From Kryptolebias marmoratus (Eukaryota; Chordata; Actinopteri; Cyprinodontiformes; Rivulidae), in NCBI RefSeq assembly GCF_001649575.2, contig NC_051451.1, positions 22,703,329-22,767,328 on the forward strand: 64,000 nucleotides of DNA. Direction: 5' to 3'. The position numbers and the translations under genes are program-made. The notes below the pieces were generated by a model. That model saw only the letters and a list, made by a program, of their open reading frames with translations, made no database searches and was not told where the DNA came from. Below are positions 13,130-26,217 of this stretch, one piece after another (position 1 is the first letter of the stretch; each line of letters starts with the position of its first letter).

Positions 13130-13810
13130 CAATGACAATGACTACGTGAGTGTACTGGAGAGACTGCTATAGCCCTGCCTAATTAACCTAGTAAACAGGT
13201 TACAGGATTCAAAGCCCTTTACTCATTGCCCTGAGATTGGAGCTAAGATTGCATGATCTACCTTACTGAGTGAGCCCACTCTCATCTGGATGAAGCAGGC
13301 AGCACAGTGAGGATTATGTTCTTTGATTTATCCAGAGCTTTCAACTTGATTCAGCTTGTTCTGCAGAATCTCCAAAAAAACAACAACTTCTACTGAGAAA
13401 CTCAAGAAAATACAAGTGCATTGCTCTATAACCACTTGAATTATTGACCACCTGACAGACCACAGTACAATGAAATTGCTGTGTGTAAAAGTGGTCAGCA
13501 GAACACTGCAAGGGACTGTCCTTTTACCCTCTTTGTTTACCTTGTAAACCACAAATTTCTAGTGAACCAGAGTCCTGTCTCTGAAAAATAGTGGACAACT
13601 CTGCAGTTTTAGTGTGTGCCAGTTATGGGTACAAAAAAGTACAGAAAACTACACTACATATACTGTACCATTATGTGAGAACAATCACCTCATCTTGTAT
13701 GTAAAAAAGACAAAATAGATAGTAGACCTTAAAAGGACAATCATTCGGGTGGACATGTACATGGACATCAGTCTTCATGGAGACGACGTCCATGCACAAG
13801 CTGCTTAACA
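13130..13810 (+). pseudogene. LINE reverse-transcriptase fossil (L2/Rex1-like)
   Basis: Broken plus-strand frames keep the order of non-LTR reverse-transcriptase motifs: a His-Leu-Asp lead, MFFDLSRAFN (the conserved F-x-D-F-S-x-A-F-N block), DRPQYN, a degenerate Gln-Gly-Thr-Val-Leu block (13,508-13,530), then a frame like NHLILYVKKTK. The YADD-type block is not intact. Many stops; long inactive. The subfamily cannot be fixed without a library. Confidence 0.75.
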
Positions 13811-13990
13811 TAATGAATACTATTCATACACACTTTACACAATATATTGTTGAACCTAGAGAGTCCATTTCATCTGAGACTTTTTTGGCTCCTCTACCGT
13901 ATGTAACAATTATTTCTACGTAGAAAAAACATACAATAACTTTCTATGTCAAGACATTCCTTTCTGAAAAAAAAAATAAAAAAAATCCAT

Positions 13991-14006
13991 AATCTAGCTA
14001 CTTGCC
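13991..14006. repeat. SINE target-site duplication, left
   Basis: aatctagctacttgcc, identical to 14,177-14,192. Confidence 0.9.
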
Positions 14007-14176
14007 AGGGGGCTGTGAAGCTCGGTGGTCAGTGCCATGCTCTCATAATCAGGTTCGAGCCCAGGTTGCATCAGGAAGGGCATCCCGTATAAAACAATTG
14101 CCAAATCTCTCATGTGAGTTTACTCGCTGTGGTGACCCCCACATTGGGAGACAGCTGAAAGAAAAACAACAGCAAC
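14007..14176 (+). mobile_element. tRNA-derived SINE
   Basis: The head resembles a tRNA promoter: a gctcggtggtcagtgcc A-box-like tract and the B box ggttcgagccc at 14,051-14,061. The body reads aggaagggcatccc, then gctgtggtgaccccc and agctgaaagaaaaac, a tail I recall from fish SINEs. It is flanked by identical 16-bp direct repeats, so insertion by target-primed reverse transcription is clear. Confidence 0.85.
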
Positions 14177-14192
14177 AATCTAGCTACTTGCC
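14177..14192. repeat. SINE target-site duplication, right
   Basis: aatctagctacttgcc, identical to 13,991-14,006. No mismatches in 16 positions suggests a fairly recent insertion. Confidence 0.9.
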
Positions 14193-17100
14193 TTTTTATG
14201 TTCTTAGTTTCTCTGTTTATTCATCTGTCCATCCATTTATCTTCTTTTGGTTAACAAGAAACTGAACAATGTGGTTTCCCTTTTTAGGACTATTAATGTT
14301 TTTTAGATGAATAAAAGAATTTTTTTTTTCCTGCTGCAAGTATTCGTCTCCCTATAGTTAATAAAAATAGTAATATTTGCAGAGCACAAGAATAGTAGCA
14401 AGAAGATGTCCTTTCAATCTGTCAAAATTTTAAATACTGACATTACTTAAAGGTTGAAAAGGAAAATGCAGATAGGAAAATTAAAATTCAAGTTTTTTTT
14501 TATAGTTTACATTTTAAGCCACTGACTGCATCTGCTTTTATCCATAATATTTTGTCATTAAGGGATATTTTGGCTGTAACCTGGTGCTAACACTAAGTGT
14601 TGTAAGATGCAAGATATATAAAAACAGGTAAACAAGCAGTTTGATGTCAGATGACAAAAAAGGACAAAAAAGTGACAAAAAACATACCACATTTTTACAT
14701 TATCCCAACAATTTGTTTTTACACTAGGTTTTTCATATTGTATGAGAAGATCACAATAATATGCTACAAGACCTCTGTAATATTTGGTTAAACAACTAAA
14801 TTTATTTCTGTTGTCTCATTTTTTCTCCAGGCTTGATATTTGTGCAGTTAGTTTTTGCTGTCTTATCAACCCTTTAATTTTATTATCTTAGCTTTCCATT
14901 TGCACTTACGTCTTCCATGTCTGAAACTTTGGCTCCACAGCTCTTCAAACATAACATCTTCTTGGTGCCAGGAGGTTTTTGGTGGGTTTTCTAGCACATA
15001 TGCCTGTGTTCAACAGAGATATGTTTTGAAATGCATCCAGTGTCTGGTTATGGTCTGCACTCATGCTAAAGTATGCCAGTCGCGGGGTATGCAATCACAT
15101 CTGAAATTCATTCTATGCTGTTGAGTATACCGCATAAAAAAAGCAGGTCATCAGTGCAGACTTATATATATGGAGAGACCTTACGGGTATTTTTTTAACC
15201 AACTGTGGAGCATTCAAGGGTTAAATACCAATGCTGCTTTTTTTCCCTCGTCTTGTTTATGCAGCAGTTGTTCAGGCTGGAAACAGAGGTCTCAAAGCTG
15301 AAGACAAAAATAACCTTTACCCTCAGTAATAGAATATCACTTACATTTTTGTAACCTTTGCCTGCAAAGAGGCACATTCTTATTCTGATGACATCTTTTA
15401 CATAATAATGTTTGTTTACTTATGTGTGCACTCATTTTCCAAATATTAGACAAGACATCAGTATTCTGTGATTTTACATGCTATGAACTATGCTTTAAAT
15501 ACTATATGACCATTGCTTGCCTGTCTCTCATTGGTATGTATGAGGGAAAAAAAATTGTTCTTCTGTACACTTAAAGTTAAAGCATATTAGTTTAGTTATA
15601 TTCTGCTGAAAGGATGAGTCATGCAACACATTTTTGTAATTACACACAGAGTGAAAATGTGTAGTATGTAACTATACACTCCATGGGCTTCTGCCTTCTC
15701 AAACGGGACATTTGTGTAAAAATCCTTGTGTGGCACTTTCTTCCTCTATAAAGTTTTTATTACTGTAATTTAACATCTTACGAGCCAATATAAAGCAAAA
15801 CAGTAAATGTAATTTGCTATAGTTTATAAGTTTAGAATTCATAAAAATAAAACAAAACAAAAAAAGCACATCATAAATTGACAATATAAGGACATAAAAT
15901 ACAGCAAGCAGCTGATTCAGAATGTATGTGTTATCTTATGAATCACTAAAGTGTAAAGAAAAGGATCATAGATATTCATCTACATCTGTTGAGGCGTCTG
16001 GTTTAAAAGTTGTGACACATCTGGTATAAGTCACTCTAACCACTTGCTCTATAAAAAATAGAATGAATGAACAGTCTTTCAACCCATCTACGGAAGCAAA
16101 TTCTCTCAACACATATTAGGTATGTGTCAATTCTTTTGCTGGCATGGCTCCACGGTAGCTCATTAACCAACTGTTTGGTAGGAGGCAATCTCAATCTTGT
16201 GGAAGGTGAAGGCTAGTGTAGCATGCCATGCAAATAAAGGGGTTTGCTCTCCATCTGTCCTGGAGTACCTCTGGGGATATTCTGAGCCATGGAGACTAAA
16301 AGGTTTTTGCATGTAAAGGGACCACACAGTTCTTCTGAATTAATTCACTATACTGCAAAAATCAGCTTTTTGTGCAACGGTCTATAAGTTAACTGAACGG
16401 TTTGCCCCCCCTGTCGAATAGTTAACCTCTGTCACTCAAATATGCCAACTTAAGAAACCTCTATTAAAAAAACAAAACAAACAAAAACAAAAAGTCCAAG
16501 AATAGTGGCAGCATTTGCATTGGGCAAATAGAAAAATCCCATGTGACCAAAAATATGGGCTAGGAGAAAAAGACATCATTGTTTGCAACCACAAACTTTG
16601 TACAGATCCTTCCTTAAATTTTCATGACCTGATATAAATTTGAAATAGTACAAAGCTTGCATTTGAGACATCAAAATAAAAAAATGCTTTAAATTTGAGT
16701 TGCTTTGTGCCTTTTATTGTGAGAATGGGTTTTGATCGAAAGAAAGAAAACTGAGTTGTGGTTTCCATGTGCAGAAATTTGTCTTTAAACAGTTCATCAA
16801 ATTGAACAAGAACACCAAAAGCCTACTGATCGTGTACAGAACTCAGAACTGAACACAAGTCTGCCTTGCAGTGCAATCTGGCCTGAATGATTCTAGGTGT
16901 TGTTTCATTAGTTGTAGTTGTCAACCAGAAACCCTCACCCCGACCTCTATCCACAACTCTCCTTTTTTCAGGTCGTTTCCCTATTAGGTTAGTCACTCCC
17001 TGCAGAGGCTCCTCATTAAGGGAAAAGTGGAACATCTGTGCTGGTCAGGAAAGATGACTTAAGCCTCCTGGCCAGAGCTTCGGCACCCAGAGTCCCAGTA

Positions 17101-20100
17101 AGCAAGAACAAAACCTTCCTAAGGAACACCACAATTGGAAAAAAAGAAAAAGACTGCTTCACTTATATTTTCTTTTAAGAAGACTCTTTCAGCTAGCTCA
17201 GGTTTTATTCTACCCTCCAGGTTCACACAGTCTACCTTTGTAGACAAAACTCATTTCTATTGTGGCTGCGTTTTACAAATCCCTTTTATGCTGCTCCCAG
17301 TAGAAACCTCCTAATGGCTGCCTTTTAGATCCCACTGAACTATGAACACTAAAACTGCCACATCAACCTTTTTATGAGAGAGATACAGTTTAGTGAAGTG
17401 TCTTGGGAAAACTATGACCACACACTTAACTTTATAATGCATTCAACGCAGCAAGTTGGAGAAGAAAAAATCCTTTAACTGACAATTTAAACATTTATCT
17501 ATAACCTGTGACATCAAGCATTGTGAAAAAGACTGACAAAAAGTGTGAAAGAGAGAATCCACTCTCAAGAGTTTTACTTTTGTCATATGAACATCCTAAC
17601 ATTTAGAATCTGCATTTTTTTTCCTGTGGCACAGTTAACACAATGCTGGTAAAATGGTAAAAGTAAGAAAAAGACATAAGTCCACTACTTTTTAGTTTGT
17701 GTGGCTCTTGTAAAGTGATCAGAATTATCAGAATATTTTATCTGAATATTTTTGAGTTATTGCAGTTTTTCTTTACAGTTTTTAGAACATATCTGCAGCC
17801 ATTTTACTTGTACTTTTTAAATCATGAACTCTTTAAATCATAATCACAAAATTAAAACTTTAAGGCTGACAGTCATGTTTAGAACCATTTTTATATTTAT
17901 TCATATGTCCATTTTATTACTTTAAGAATATTATAATCTGCTACTCAGTTGCTAGCTAAAATATGCAGAATCAGACTCCAAAAAAACCCCCATGAGTCAG
18001 TCCAAAAAGCATCCTGTACTGGCAGCCACATATGGATTTTATGGGTGATACAGTGTGCAATGCCAGCTTTTACATAAAAAAGCTTTTTTATGTATCTTCG
18101 AGCCAGAGAGGTTTTCTCCACCTAAAGTGATACAAAAAGTAAAAACACTAAAGGTTAAAAAGATGTTTCCACTTTTATTCTCACTTGCTTCTCCAAGACT
18201 TTGATTTGACCAATTGGCTCTGCTTCATGGATCTGACTGGTTGAGGCTAACCCATGATAGCAGACATAGACAGATGGTTCATCCAATCACATGCCAAGTT
18301 TTATGTTTTATTGAAAATGACCTTTTCTATACAGTTTTTACTGACAACAAATAGTTCTCTGTACTGAACCATCTGGACGATTAGGATACAATATGTATCT
18401 AAAGCAGACTAAAGTAAAGATGTAAGGCTTTGGGAGAACAAAACATCTTAACAATAATGAGATTTGAGTAAAACATTAACTGTTTTGTAATTACAAGAAA
18501 AGGATCAACTAGACTTCTGATTTACTAACATGTCACAATTGTGGTTACAAGTACCTGAAACAGATACCATGACTCTAATTCAGGTGATTTAATATTTATA
18601 CTTAGTTATGAAAGGTTTCACAAACACGAATATTAGTCACCAAAACTTAGCAATATGTTATCCTACATGTAAAAAAGTTACTATTGCTAAACATAAACAC
18701 CTAAACTAAAAAAAATGCTCATAAAATACCAGGTTTTACAGTTAAACGTTGACCAGTAAAATAAAATCTCTTTAGAAATTGCTTAATTTTTTAAAACTTA
18801 CTACAGTTGGTGTGAAACTAATTGATAAATGTGTCCAAATGAGAGGAACAGCTGCGCCTCAATAGCATCAAACACAAATGAAGCCAGCTGATATAAGACC
18901 TCAATAACACCACAAACTTCATGTCTGCCCTGAGGCAGTTGCCATGATCTCTGTGCCTGCAGACTCTTCGTGTTGTTATACACTTTGTTTTAATGTAATC
19001 ACTGACAACTTTGTGTCTAATAACAAACAGGCTTTTTCTGTTTTTTGTTTTTTTTCTTAATTGGTTCATTTTTTTTTATAGCAAGCTATGCAAAACGGCA
19101 AATGAACAAAACTGAATTCCATGCCCTACATGTTAAGTTAACCTTGCCAATATTTAAGAGTTTAGTGTCTATCTGCAAAGTGTGGGATGCAATTTGCATT
19201 TGGCATGAAATGTGGCAGACATACGCAGACAAATTCTAATCTAGGAAGGCCTAGGAATAATGTAAGGCCTACACAATTACCTTGACACAACCTACATTGA
19301 ATGGTAAACAAGTCAAGCCAAGAGTTGTATAACAACTCTGTGATTGTTGAGGTTGTAGCTATGTAGGTTGGATTTATGGTGAATAATAAGGAAGAGTAGT
19401 GAGTCACAGTCGCTTGTGTGAAGTGAAAACGACCAAGCCCACGCAAAGCTCTTGTTGTAATGTATGCAGCCAGTTCCCAATTTCCTATTCCTCTCCGAGG
19501 AAGCTTTCTGAAACTAACCCAGCTGCTCTATTTATATCTGGCAACATCGTTTCATCTCTGTGCTGATAGAGCCATTAGTTACAGCACAACTTTGTAGTTC
19601 TTAACCTGTGCAATGATAAGTCTGGATGTTGAAAAACAAAACAAAACAAAAAAATCAATTCAAATGCAATCAATAGCTTACTGGCATGTTCTAATGAAAG
19701 GATGATCAATATTGGATTCTTCTATGAAAAATCAATCTACCAATTCTCAGTACCAAATTCGCAAGTCCATCGTTCATCCTCCGGTTGGAAAGCACCTATA
19801 TGGTATTCTTTACCCCAGATGTCTATCGTGTTTCTTTTGCAACTATCCAATAAAAGGCATAATGCAAGAAATGAAAAACAAACAAAAAAAATGTATTAAA
19901 AAGTGCAGTAATCATTAGTAAAAACCAAATCAAAGAACACTTGTGTCTGATGAATTACATTAAATCTAAAGTTATCTCCTTGCTTTTATTCCTGATCATT
20001 TAAAAAAGGAAGTGAATAGTATGACAGCCTGGTGTTTGCTGCAACTAAAACATAAGGAAAATAAACAGACAAGATTAAAGGGACTGTTTTTTTAAAACCA

Positions 20101-20495
20101 TGGTGATAGGGTGTAATGGGTTTTCTCGGAATTGACTTGTTTGAAGACTAGAAATGAGTTAATGGGTGAAGAAAGGAAGAAAAACGAGCAACTGAATTAT
20201 TGAAAACGAGAAAGAAATTGGTTCATTGACAGCCATGTCCTGTCCACAATTTACTGTGGCAGGAAGTACAGATTGGTAGATCAGACTTTAATGTCTCTGT
20301 TTACAAAGTCATTTTAGAAAGACCCGAAGCATTTCAGACTGAGGGTAAAAACAAGCCTGTTCTGTTTTTGTTTAATTTTATAAAACAAACTCAGTATATT
20401 TAAGCTTTTCAGTTTAAAATTCTGCAGTAACGCATAGACATAGAGCTAAAATGAAAACCCTGTGAGTATGAGACTGTGGCAATGTGCTCACTCAC

Positions 20496-20755
20496 CAGCT
20501 GGGCATGTGCAAGAGGCTGTTCCATTGGAGCGTGTCAGGCAGGTGGAATCGTGTAGGCAGGGATTGTGGAGGGGGTCACAAGGGTCATAAGGCTGGTCAC
20601 ACAGGAAACCGTTGAAGAAGGGGGGACAGGTGCAGGAAAACTCCCCAGGTATGTCTGATTCTTTGCACTGAGCTCCATTTAGACAGGGCCCAGAATCGCA
20701 CTCATTCACGTCCTCTGCACAGTCCACACCTGTCCAGCCCGACGAGCATAAACAC
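20496..20755 (-). CDS. eys: EYS exon E20: double-EGF exon, strong EYS signature
   Basis: The exon is 260 nt, one base in and one base out. CLCSSGWTGVDC closes E19. A complete calcium-binding EGF follows, with DVNEC, CDSGPC (O-glucose), then a long loop (KESDIPGEFSC) and FFNGFLC. The third unit has the EYS-like spacing CDPLHNPC, CLHDSTC (O-fucose), an Asn-Gly-Thr sequon and CTCPAG. I place the acceptor at atttaag before GTG TTT; the donor is gtgagt. Confidence 0.95.
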
Positions 20756-22078
20756 CTTAAATACATCAGACAAGAGAGCTAGAAGTGCTGTGGAAATCTG
20801 ATATAAATTAAAACAATTTGTGAATACACTAGAGAAATTGCATTTTCACAGAAAATACAGTGTGAATGTGATGCGCTAAATGAAATCTGCTGAAGAAGCT
20901 AAAACTAAGTCAGTAAAATAAAACAAGTAAAACAGAGGCTAAAATGAGGAGAACAGGCTTAAATGAGCAGAGCATAAGCTAAAAACTAAAAGCAACAGAA
21001 AAGTACCTAGAAGCTAAAAGCAGCAGAACAGTATCTAAAAGCTAAAATTTGCAGAACATATTCTAAATCCTGCAAAAAGGATGCTGACATTAGCAAAACA
21101 GAAGCTAATATAAGCAAAATTTGAGCTAAAAATAGAAATAAACTGAAAAGATTCCAATGTATTTAAAATAAAGTTAAATGTATTAAAGAGTAAAAAAGTT
21201 ACAAAAACTAAAAGTCGCAGTATACTACTCTCGATGAAGTTGAATGTTTTGATAAAGGCTTATGACTGGTTAAAATAACAAATAATGCAGAAATTGTTTG
21301 ACTGTAAAAACATACAGAAGAAATTATAAACAGAAAAACAAAAGCGTGAATGCTGACTCGGCATTTACTCTTCTAAAGGCTCTTTATTAGCTAAGGGCTA
21401 CGAATGTTGTACTATCTGTGTTAAAATGAATAAAGTGATGGACTACTTGGCACAATTTCCTGCACACAGCTATAATGTTGTAGCACCTTCCTTGGCACTT
21501 CTGTCCTGTATCTTTGCGTAAGACAGTGTGGGAAATTTACAGGTTAATTGCGCTACTCGTCAGCGCAGCTTTTAATTCTGGATGACTGAACGTAGGACAC
21601 AGGAGGTTAGAGCTCTAAGTGTGAATTAAATGGAAATGCTTGCATGCTACACACAGACAGAGAGAGGAAGAAACAGAGAAGCCGAAACTGTGTGAATTTA
21701 AAGTGCTTGTTCTTATGGCAGGTGGGTATTTTACTCGATGGCAGGGAGTACCGGAACACTGGCAACCACTTCACCCTGCATTCTTCTCCATCCCCCACCT
21801 TTTCCACCGAAAGCACTTTTACATCTCCCCGCCGAGAGCGGGCGTGAGCCGAACAGTTGTACCAGCTTTCTTCTCCACTGAGTCACATATCCCCTGAATC
21901 CTTTTCATGCTGTGAGCCATTGATTGACTCATTTGTTTTACCTGCCATCTGCAATTCATCATCTCTGCTGTCAGCAGAAGGACATATTGCTATCTCTAAA
22001 GAGCTTCTTTTTCTGAATTTATTAAATGGCTGATGCACCTCGTGAGGACGCTGCCCTCAGGCCAAATCCCACACCTAC
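20756..22078. other. Intron E19-E20
   Basis: 1.3 kb, with the gctaaa-associated repeat at 20,845-21,130 next to E20. The 21,640-21,900 stretch is more GC-rich and has overlapping open frames on both strands without recognisable protein features. Confidence 0.6.
20845..21130 (+). repeat. gctaaa-associated dispersed repeat, copy 1
   Basis: It begins with a cacagaaaatacagtgtgaat tract, then degenerate units of about 20-30 nt built from agctaaaa and agcagaaca, such as gaagctaaaagcagcagaac. At least nine gctaaa or gcttaaa occurrences are present. A second, shorter copy lies at 46.4 kb. Confidence 0.75.
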
Positions 22079-22200
22079 TTGTAGCTGTTGAGAAGGTCTG
22101 TGCAGGTGGCATTGTTTTTGCAGGGCTGTGATAAACATTCATCAGTTTCTTGTTGGCAGTACTTCCCCTCCCAGCCTGAATGACACACACACTCATAACT
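22079..22200 (-). CDS. eys: EYS exon E19: EGF end plus EGF start
   Basis: The exon is 122 nt, starting on a full codon and ending with two bases (AA) of a lysine. SYECVCHSGWEGKYC closes E18; TDECLSQPC carries the O-glucose consensus and CKNNATC an Asn-Ala-Thr sequon plus an O-fucose site; it ends LLNSY. The acceptor is cttgcag. The donor is placed at AA|gtaggt because the next exon starts with one base before Cys, restoring Lys-Cys. Confidence 0.93.
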
Positions 22201-25200
22201 CTGCAAGACAAAATATGAAAACACCATTAGATTAACAAAAAGACATATTAGCACATTCCATTTGTACTTGTTAAAGAGTGTATACTGGGTAAAGTTGTGC
22301 ATTTATGTACTTTACTGCCACTGTTTAGGATGCTGTAAATCTGTAGACGTAATCCATTAAACAGTTATACAGAAGTCAGATGGCAGTTTCTCACTTACAT
22401 GGTCAACTGTCTATACCCATTTTATTTGAAATGATAAATAGTGTAATTATCTAAATATTTAATTCAATTTATCTGACTTTTGTCAAAAAAACAAATAAAT
22501 AAAAAACTAAGCAGAATGAAACCACCTACTCACAACAAAAGCTTTCCTGTGGAAATCTGCTTAAACTGAGGAAGAGTCATGCTTGTCTAACATTTTCACA
22601 TTACCGGTATGCAGATGTATTCCTCCTACTCTCCACCCTACGGACAATATGCAAGTCGGTTTTTTTCAGCGTCATTTAACATGTATCATGTAAGCTTTTA
22701 TCAGACATGCAGCAATATGGCTGCAGTTTTTGTTTGGAAATTCCTTTTCCTAAAAAGCAAACATGTAAAACGTGTGATCTGGATTTGGATTTCTGCATTT
22801 TTCTCCAAAACATTTTTTTTCCCCTGTACTTTACGTTAAGGAAGACATGCTAATGTTGCGTATTTGACTGTTTTCCCAATGTAAAACAGTTTGTGCACCA
22901 CTTGTCCTTTAATCATCATTGCATTATGCATTATGATAATAAATCACAGCATGGGAGATGAACGGTTTGTTGTCTGATACTTTCCAATGTGCAAGCTTAA
23001 TTTAAATTCCTCTCTGCATACATTATGAAGGGAGGCATATGGTCAAGAGCTGTTTTGGAACCATCATTTGCTAACCTCCTGTCTAAAGGTCTTAAGTGAC
23101 TCTGGTTGAATGAATGCTAATCTTTATTTCATACACTGAAGAGAAGCCATTAAACTTGGTCTCATATAATTTCAACAAAATAGGCTCATATGATAGTGAT
23201 AGGGTGGGGGTGGGAATGCCACCATCTCATGATAAATTAGATACCTCCAGGAGACTCCAATTCCTTCCCCCTGGCAAAAGAACATAATCTCATTTTTGTT
23301 GCTAAGTCACCTTCAGGGACTGCAATTCTCCAAAATAAGCTAAAGCTCTGTGGGACACGGTGTTCAGAGAGACAAATAGCTGCTCTGTAAACAAGTCTGT
23401 GAAGGAGTTTCCAAAAAGTGGCCCTATTTGAATAATGAGTATATAAAAAATATACCTGAGAAACAAACAGACTTGAAACAGTTGGGTAAAATTACATTAG
23501 ATTCACATATCTTCCCCAGCTCTCTTCTTTCGCAGTGGCTTTTTGTCTTCGGGGATTGAAGTCAACGCCAAAAAATGAAAACGTTTAAATCAGATTTCCA
23601 TTGTAGCAACTGTAAAACTACAATTTCTTGTAAACTGCTTCATAATATCAGAAATAGGCCTTTGTCTAATAAATGCTGGAATGCTTCTTTCATCTAATCT
23701 CTAAGATTTATATGGTTTTCATGATTCCTTTTTAATGACAAAAAGCTCTTTTCTGTCTGCTCAAAATTTAAACACTCATTTATAATTTGGGTGTCCTACA
23801 TGCATCAGAGTTAAAAAGGAAAACAGAAAACAAGTCAAACTCTTTATTTCTGACATATCTGTGTCACAACTGCAATCTGTTAGCAAATGAGCAGCTGTTG
23901 GAGGGAGACCCCTGGTACTCATCCACACAAGTGAACAGCATGCTGCTCCCAAGGCAGGTTTGCAGCTGCAACAAATCAATGCTGCTGGTTCGGAATTCAC
24001 ATGAATAACTACAGAGAACAAACTGTGACCAGCAAAAATAAAGTCTAAATGTATTTTAGAAGAGTTGCTTATTTTTTCATTTGAAGTTTGACCTAAGAAT
24101 TTCTGATTCCTCACTGGTGTTAGTTATTGCCCACATAGAAAGGCGAAGGCAGATGATAATGTTTTTGTGTCTTGTGTCTGTCTATCACCAAAATATCTCA
24201 CGAACCACTGGATGGCTATTAAATAAACTTGCAGAAAATAATCACTGGATGTACATCTACAACAGCTTTTGGAGTCAACATGATTTAAAATGGCTGCCAC
24301 AGTCAACTGAGCTTAAAAAAACACAAAAAGGGGAGAAGGGAGGCCATTAAAAAAAAAAAAAAAAAAAAAAAACACAAAAATGACTAACTCCAACAGTTTT
24401 ACAGATATTTGGTTTGGTAGTAGCTGGGCCTGATTCCAAACACATACCCTGAGCTCGAATAGATTGCCCAAAAGCTTTGTCTAAACTGTGACATTAATTA
24501 TTTGTAGTCAACTCTGACTCTGTTAGCAAAATATCTCATGAACCACTGGATGGACATCACTGAACCCTACAGGAAAGAATAACGGAATATACCTCTACAC
24601 CAGGTTAACTTTTAAATCTAAGAGCTGAGAGTCATTCAACAACTTCTCACATCTCACAATATGGCTTTAGACTGTGTATAATGTTAGAATGTAAGTTCCA
24701 CTAAAATGGCTACAACTCCATTTCTCAACATGATCTTAGACCCAAATTCTGTCCTGAAAGGTGGCAGATGATAAGAAATAATTCCTTCAAGGAATGCTTG
24801 GCCTTTAATTTAAACATGTTTTTTAAATTATTTTTCTGCATATTGTAAATTGTAGTCACACCTGGAAGTACCGTATTTTGTCAGCAAAAAATATTGACGT
24901 AGGTGAAAACTGTCAAAGTAACATTCACAGAAAAGCCAGTGTGCTCGTAATCCCAGCACATTATATTTTTACTAGATGAGAAGTATTTCTGTTATGACTA
25001 ACTTATGGTCATGATATTCATATATAGATTCACATAAACTATACTGGTTCACAACTCTTGAATAAGGGCCACATTGAACACACAGGCTATGCACAATATC
25101 TGCACAGGCTGCTGCAACAATATGCTTTTACTTTAATATATGAATTTAAGGGCTACAGATTTGCCACAGAAAACAGCTTTGCAGAAGATTTAATAGAGCA

Positions 25201-26217
25201 AGTTTTTATTTACATAATAAACATGTGGAGTGGGCAGCTATTTTAGAGAAAAAGTAGGTCATCAACTGTTTATATTACTCATAAAATTAAACTACCTGAA
25301 CTCAAGGACTTGAAAATTTCCATTCATTTCAATAACATGGTAACATTATTCCAAAATATATCAATTTAAATGAATTTATTGACTTCATTAACTAATTTAG
25401 CAGTGCTTTTCCGAGTCATAAAAGTCAGAGAACCAAAAGCTTGCTGTCTTGTTTTACCTGCAACACTTTCTGCACTGAAAGTTTACTTTAAAAATCATTT
25501 CCAAAGACATTTCAACATGCATCTGCTTCACAAATAATCTACAAGTCTATACAAATCTACAGCTCAGTGTGTTCCCCAGTGTAAGGCTTTACTTTATCAA
25601 TAAATCTGAAACAGGAAGCATTGATATGTTTTAAATGTTTGCATTTTTTTAATAAAGACGGAAACCGAAAATAAAATGTGATAAGGTAAAGTAATAAAAA
25701 TAAAAACTTCCAAAGCCTTCAGGTTTACTTAAGGTTATTTATGTTTCTTTGTGTGGAAAGGATTTGATGCACGTAAGTGCGGATAGAAAAACTAATGTGA
25801 ATCAGTTCTTATGCAGCACATGAGCTACATGAGCGGTCAGATGAATCATCAGCTGCTTCTGCCTCTTGTGCATAAACATGGTGAATACTTGCTGACATGA
25901 AAAAAATAAACACACTCAAATGAAAAAAAGACTGAAGATTTCCTACAGCTGATACCCTCTGTTTTGTCTCCAGTATCAAAGCTAGACTACCGGTTTAGTT
26001 TGTTTTCCCCCTTTAAAGTTGTGTCATTCACTACAGTAGGAAAGCTTTCAAACATTACATAGTAGTCATCGAAGGAAATATGCACTGAGCTGTTAATATT
26101 TTATGAAAAGCTACAAACTGTAGTGATTTACAGGACAGAAGGTCATTTTAAAACCTTTAAAAGGCCATAATATCATGCTATTATAGTGGCAAAGAGAAAA
26201 GAAATGTGCCTACTTAC
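22201..26217. other. Intron E18-E19
   Basis: 4.0 kb. It contains an inverted copy of the 280-bp repeat family (24,160-24,760) interrupted by a poly(A) run (24,350-24,372). No gene is seen. Confidence 0.6.
24160..24760 (-). repeat. Inverted two-unit copy of the ~280-bp repeat family
   Basis: The motif caaaatatctcaygaaccactggatgg occurs at 24,189 and 24,537, each followed by text about muscle-free non-coding blocks such as aaaatggctgcca; it is the reverse complement of the attttgctaa/ttcattaaaatc module at 6.4-7.1 kb. A 23-nt poly(A) interrupts the first unit. Confidence 0.65.

Larger units (their letters stand above)
8870..20495. other. Intron E20-E21 (11.6 kb, largest in window)
   Basis: It holds a LINE reverse-transcriptase fossil (13,130-13,810) and a SINE (13,991-14,192). 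The stretch 10,490-10,930 is unusually GC-balanced but codes for nothing I recognise. I looked for further EGF exons on the minus strand (NEC-type starts with flanking ac...ct borders) and found none. Confidence 0.55.

Noticed and set aside
14007..14100. A functional tRNA gene
   Set aside because: A- and B-box-like motifs are present, but no tRNA cloverleaf can be drawn and the unit has a SINE body, tail and target-site duplication.
14855..15124. 89-codon plus-strand frame, and a possible minus-strand exon ending at a gtaagtg donor near 14,908
   Set aside because: The minus-strand text has no EGF cysteine pattern, and the plus-strand frame resembles no protein I know.
19321..19339. agagttgtataacaactct hairpin as an RNA gene
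   Set aside because: Arms of only 8 nt with a 3-nt loop are expected by chance in 64 kb.
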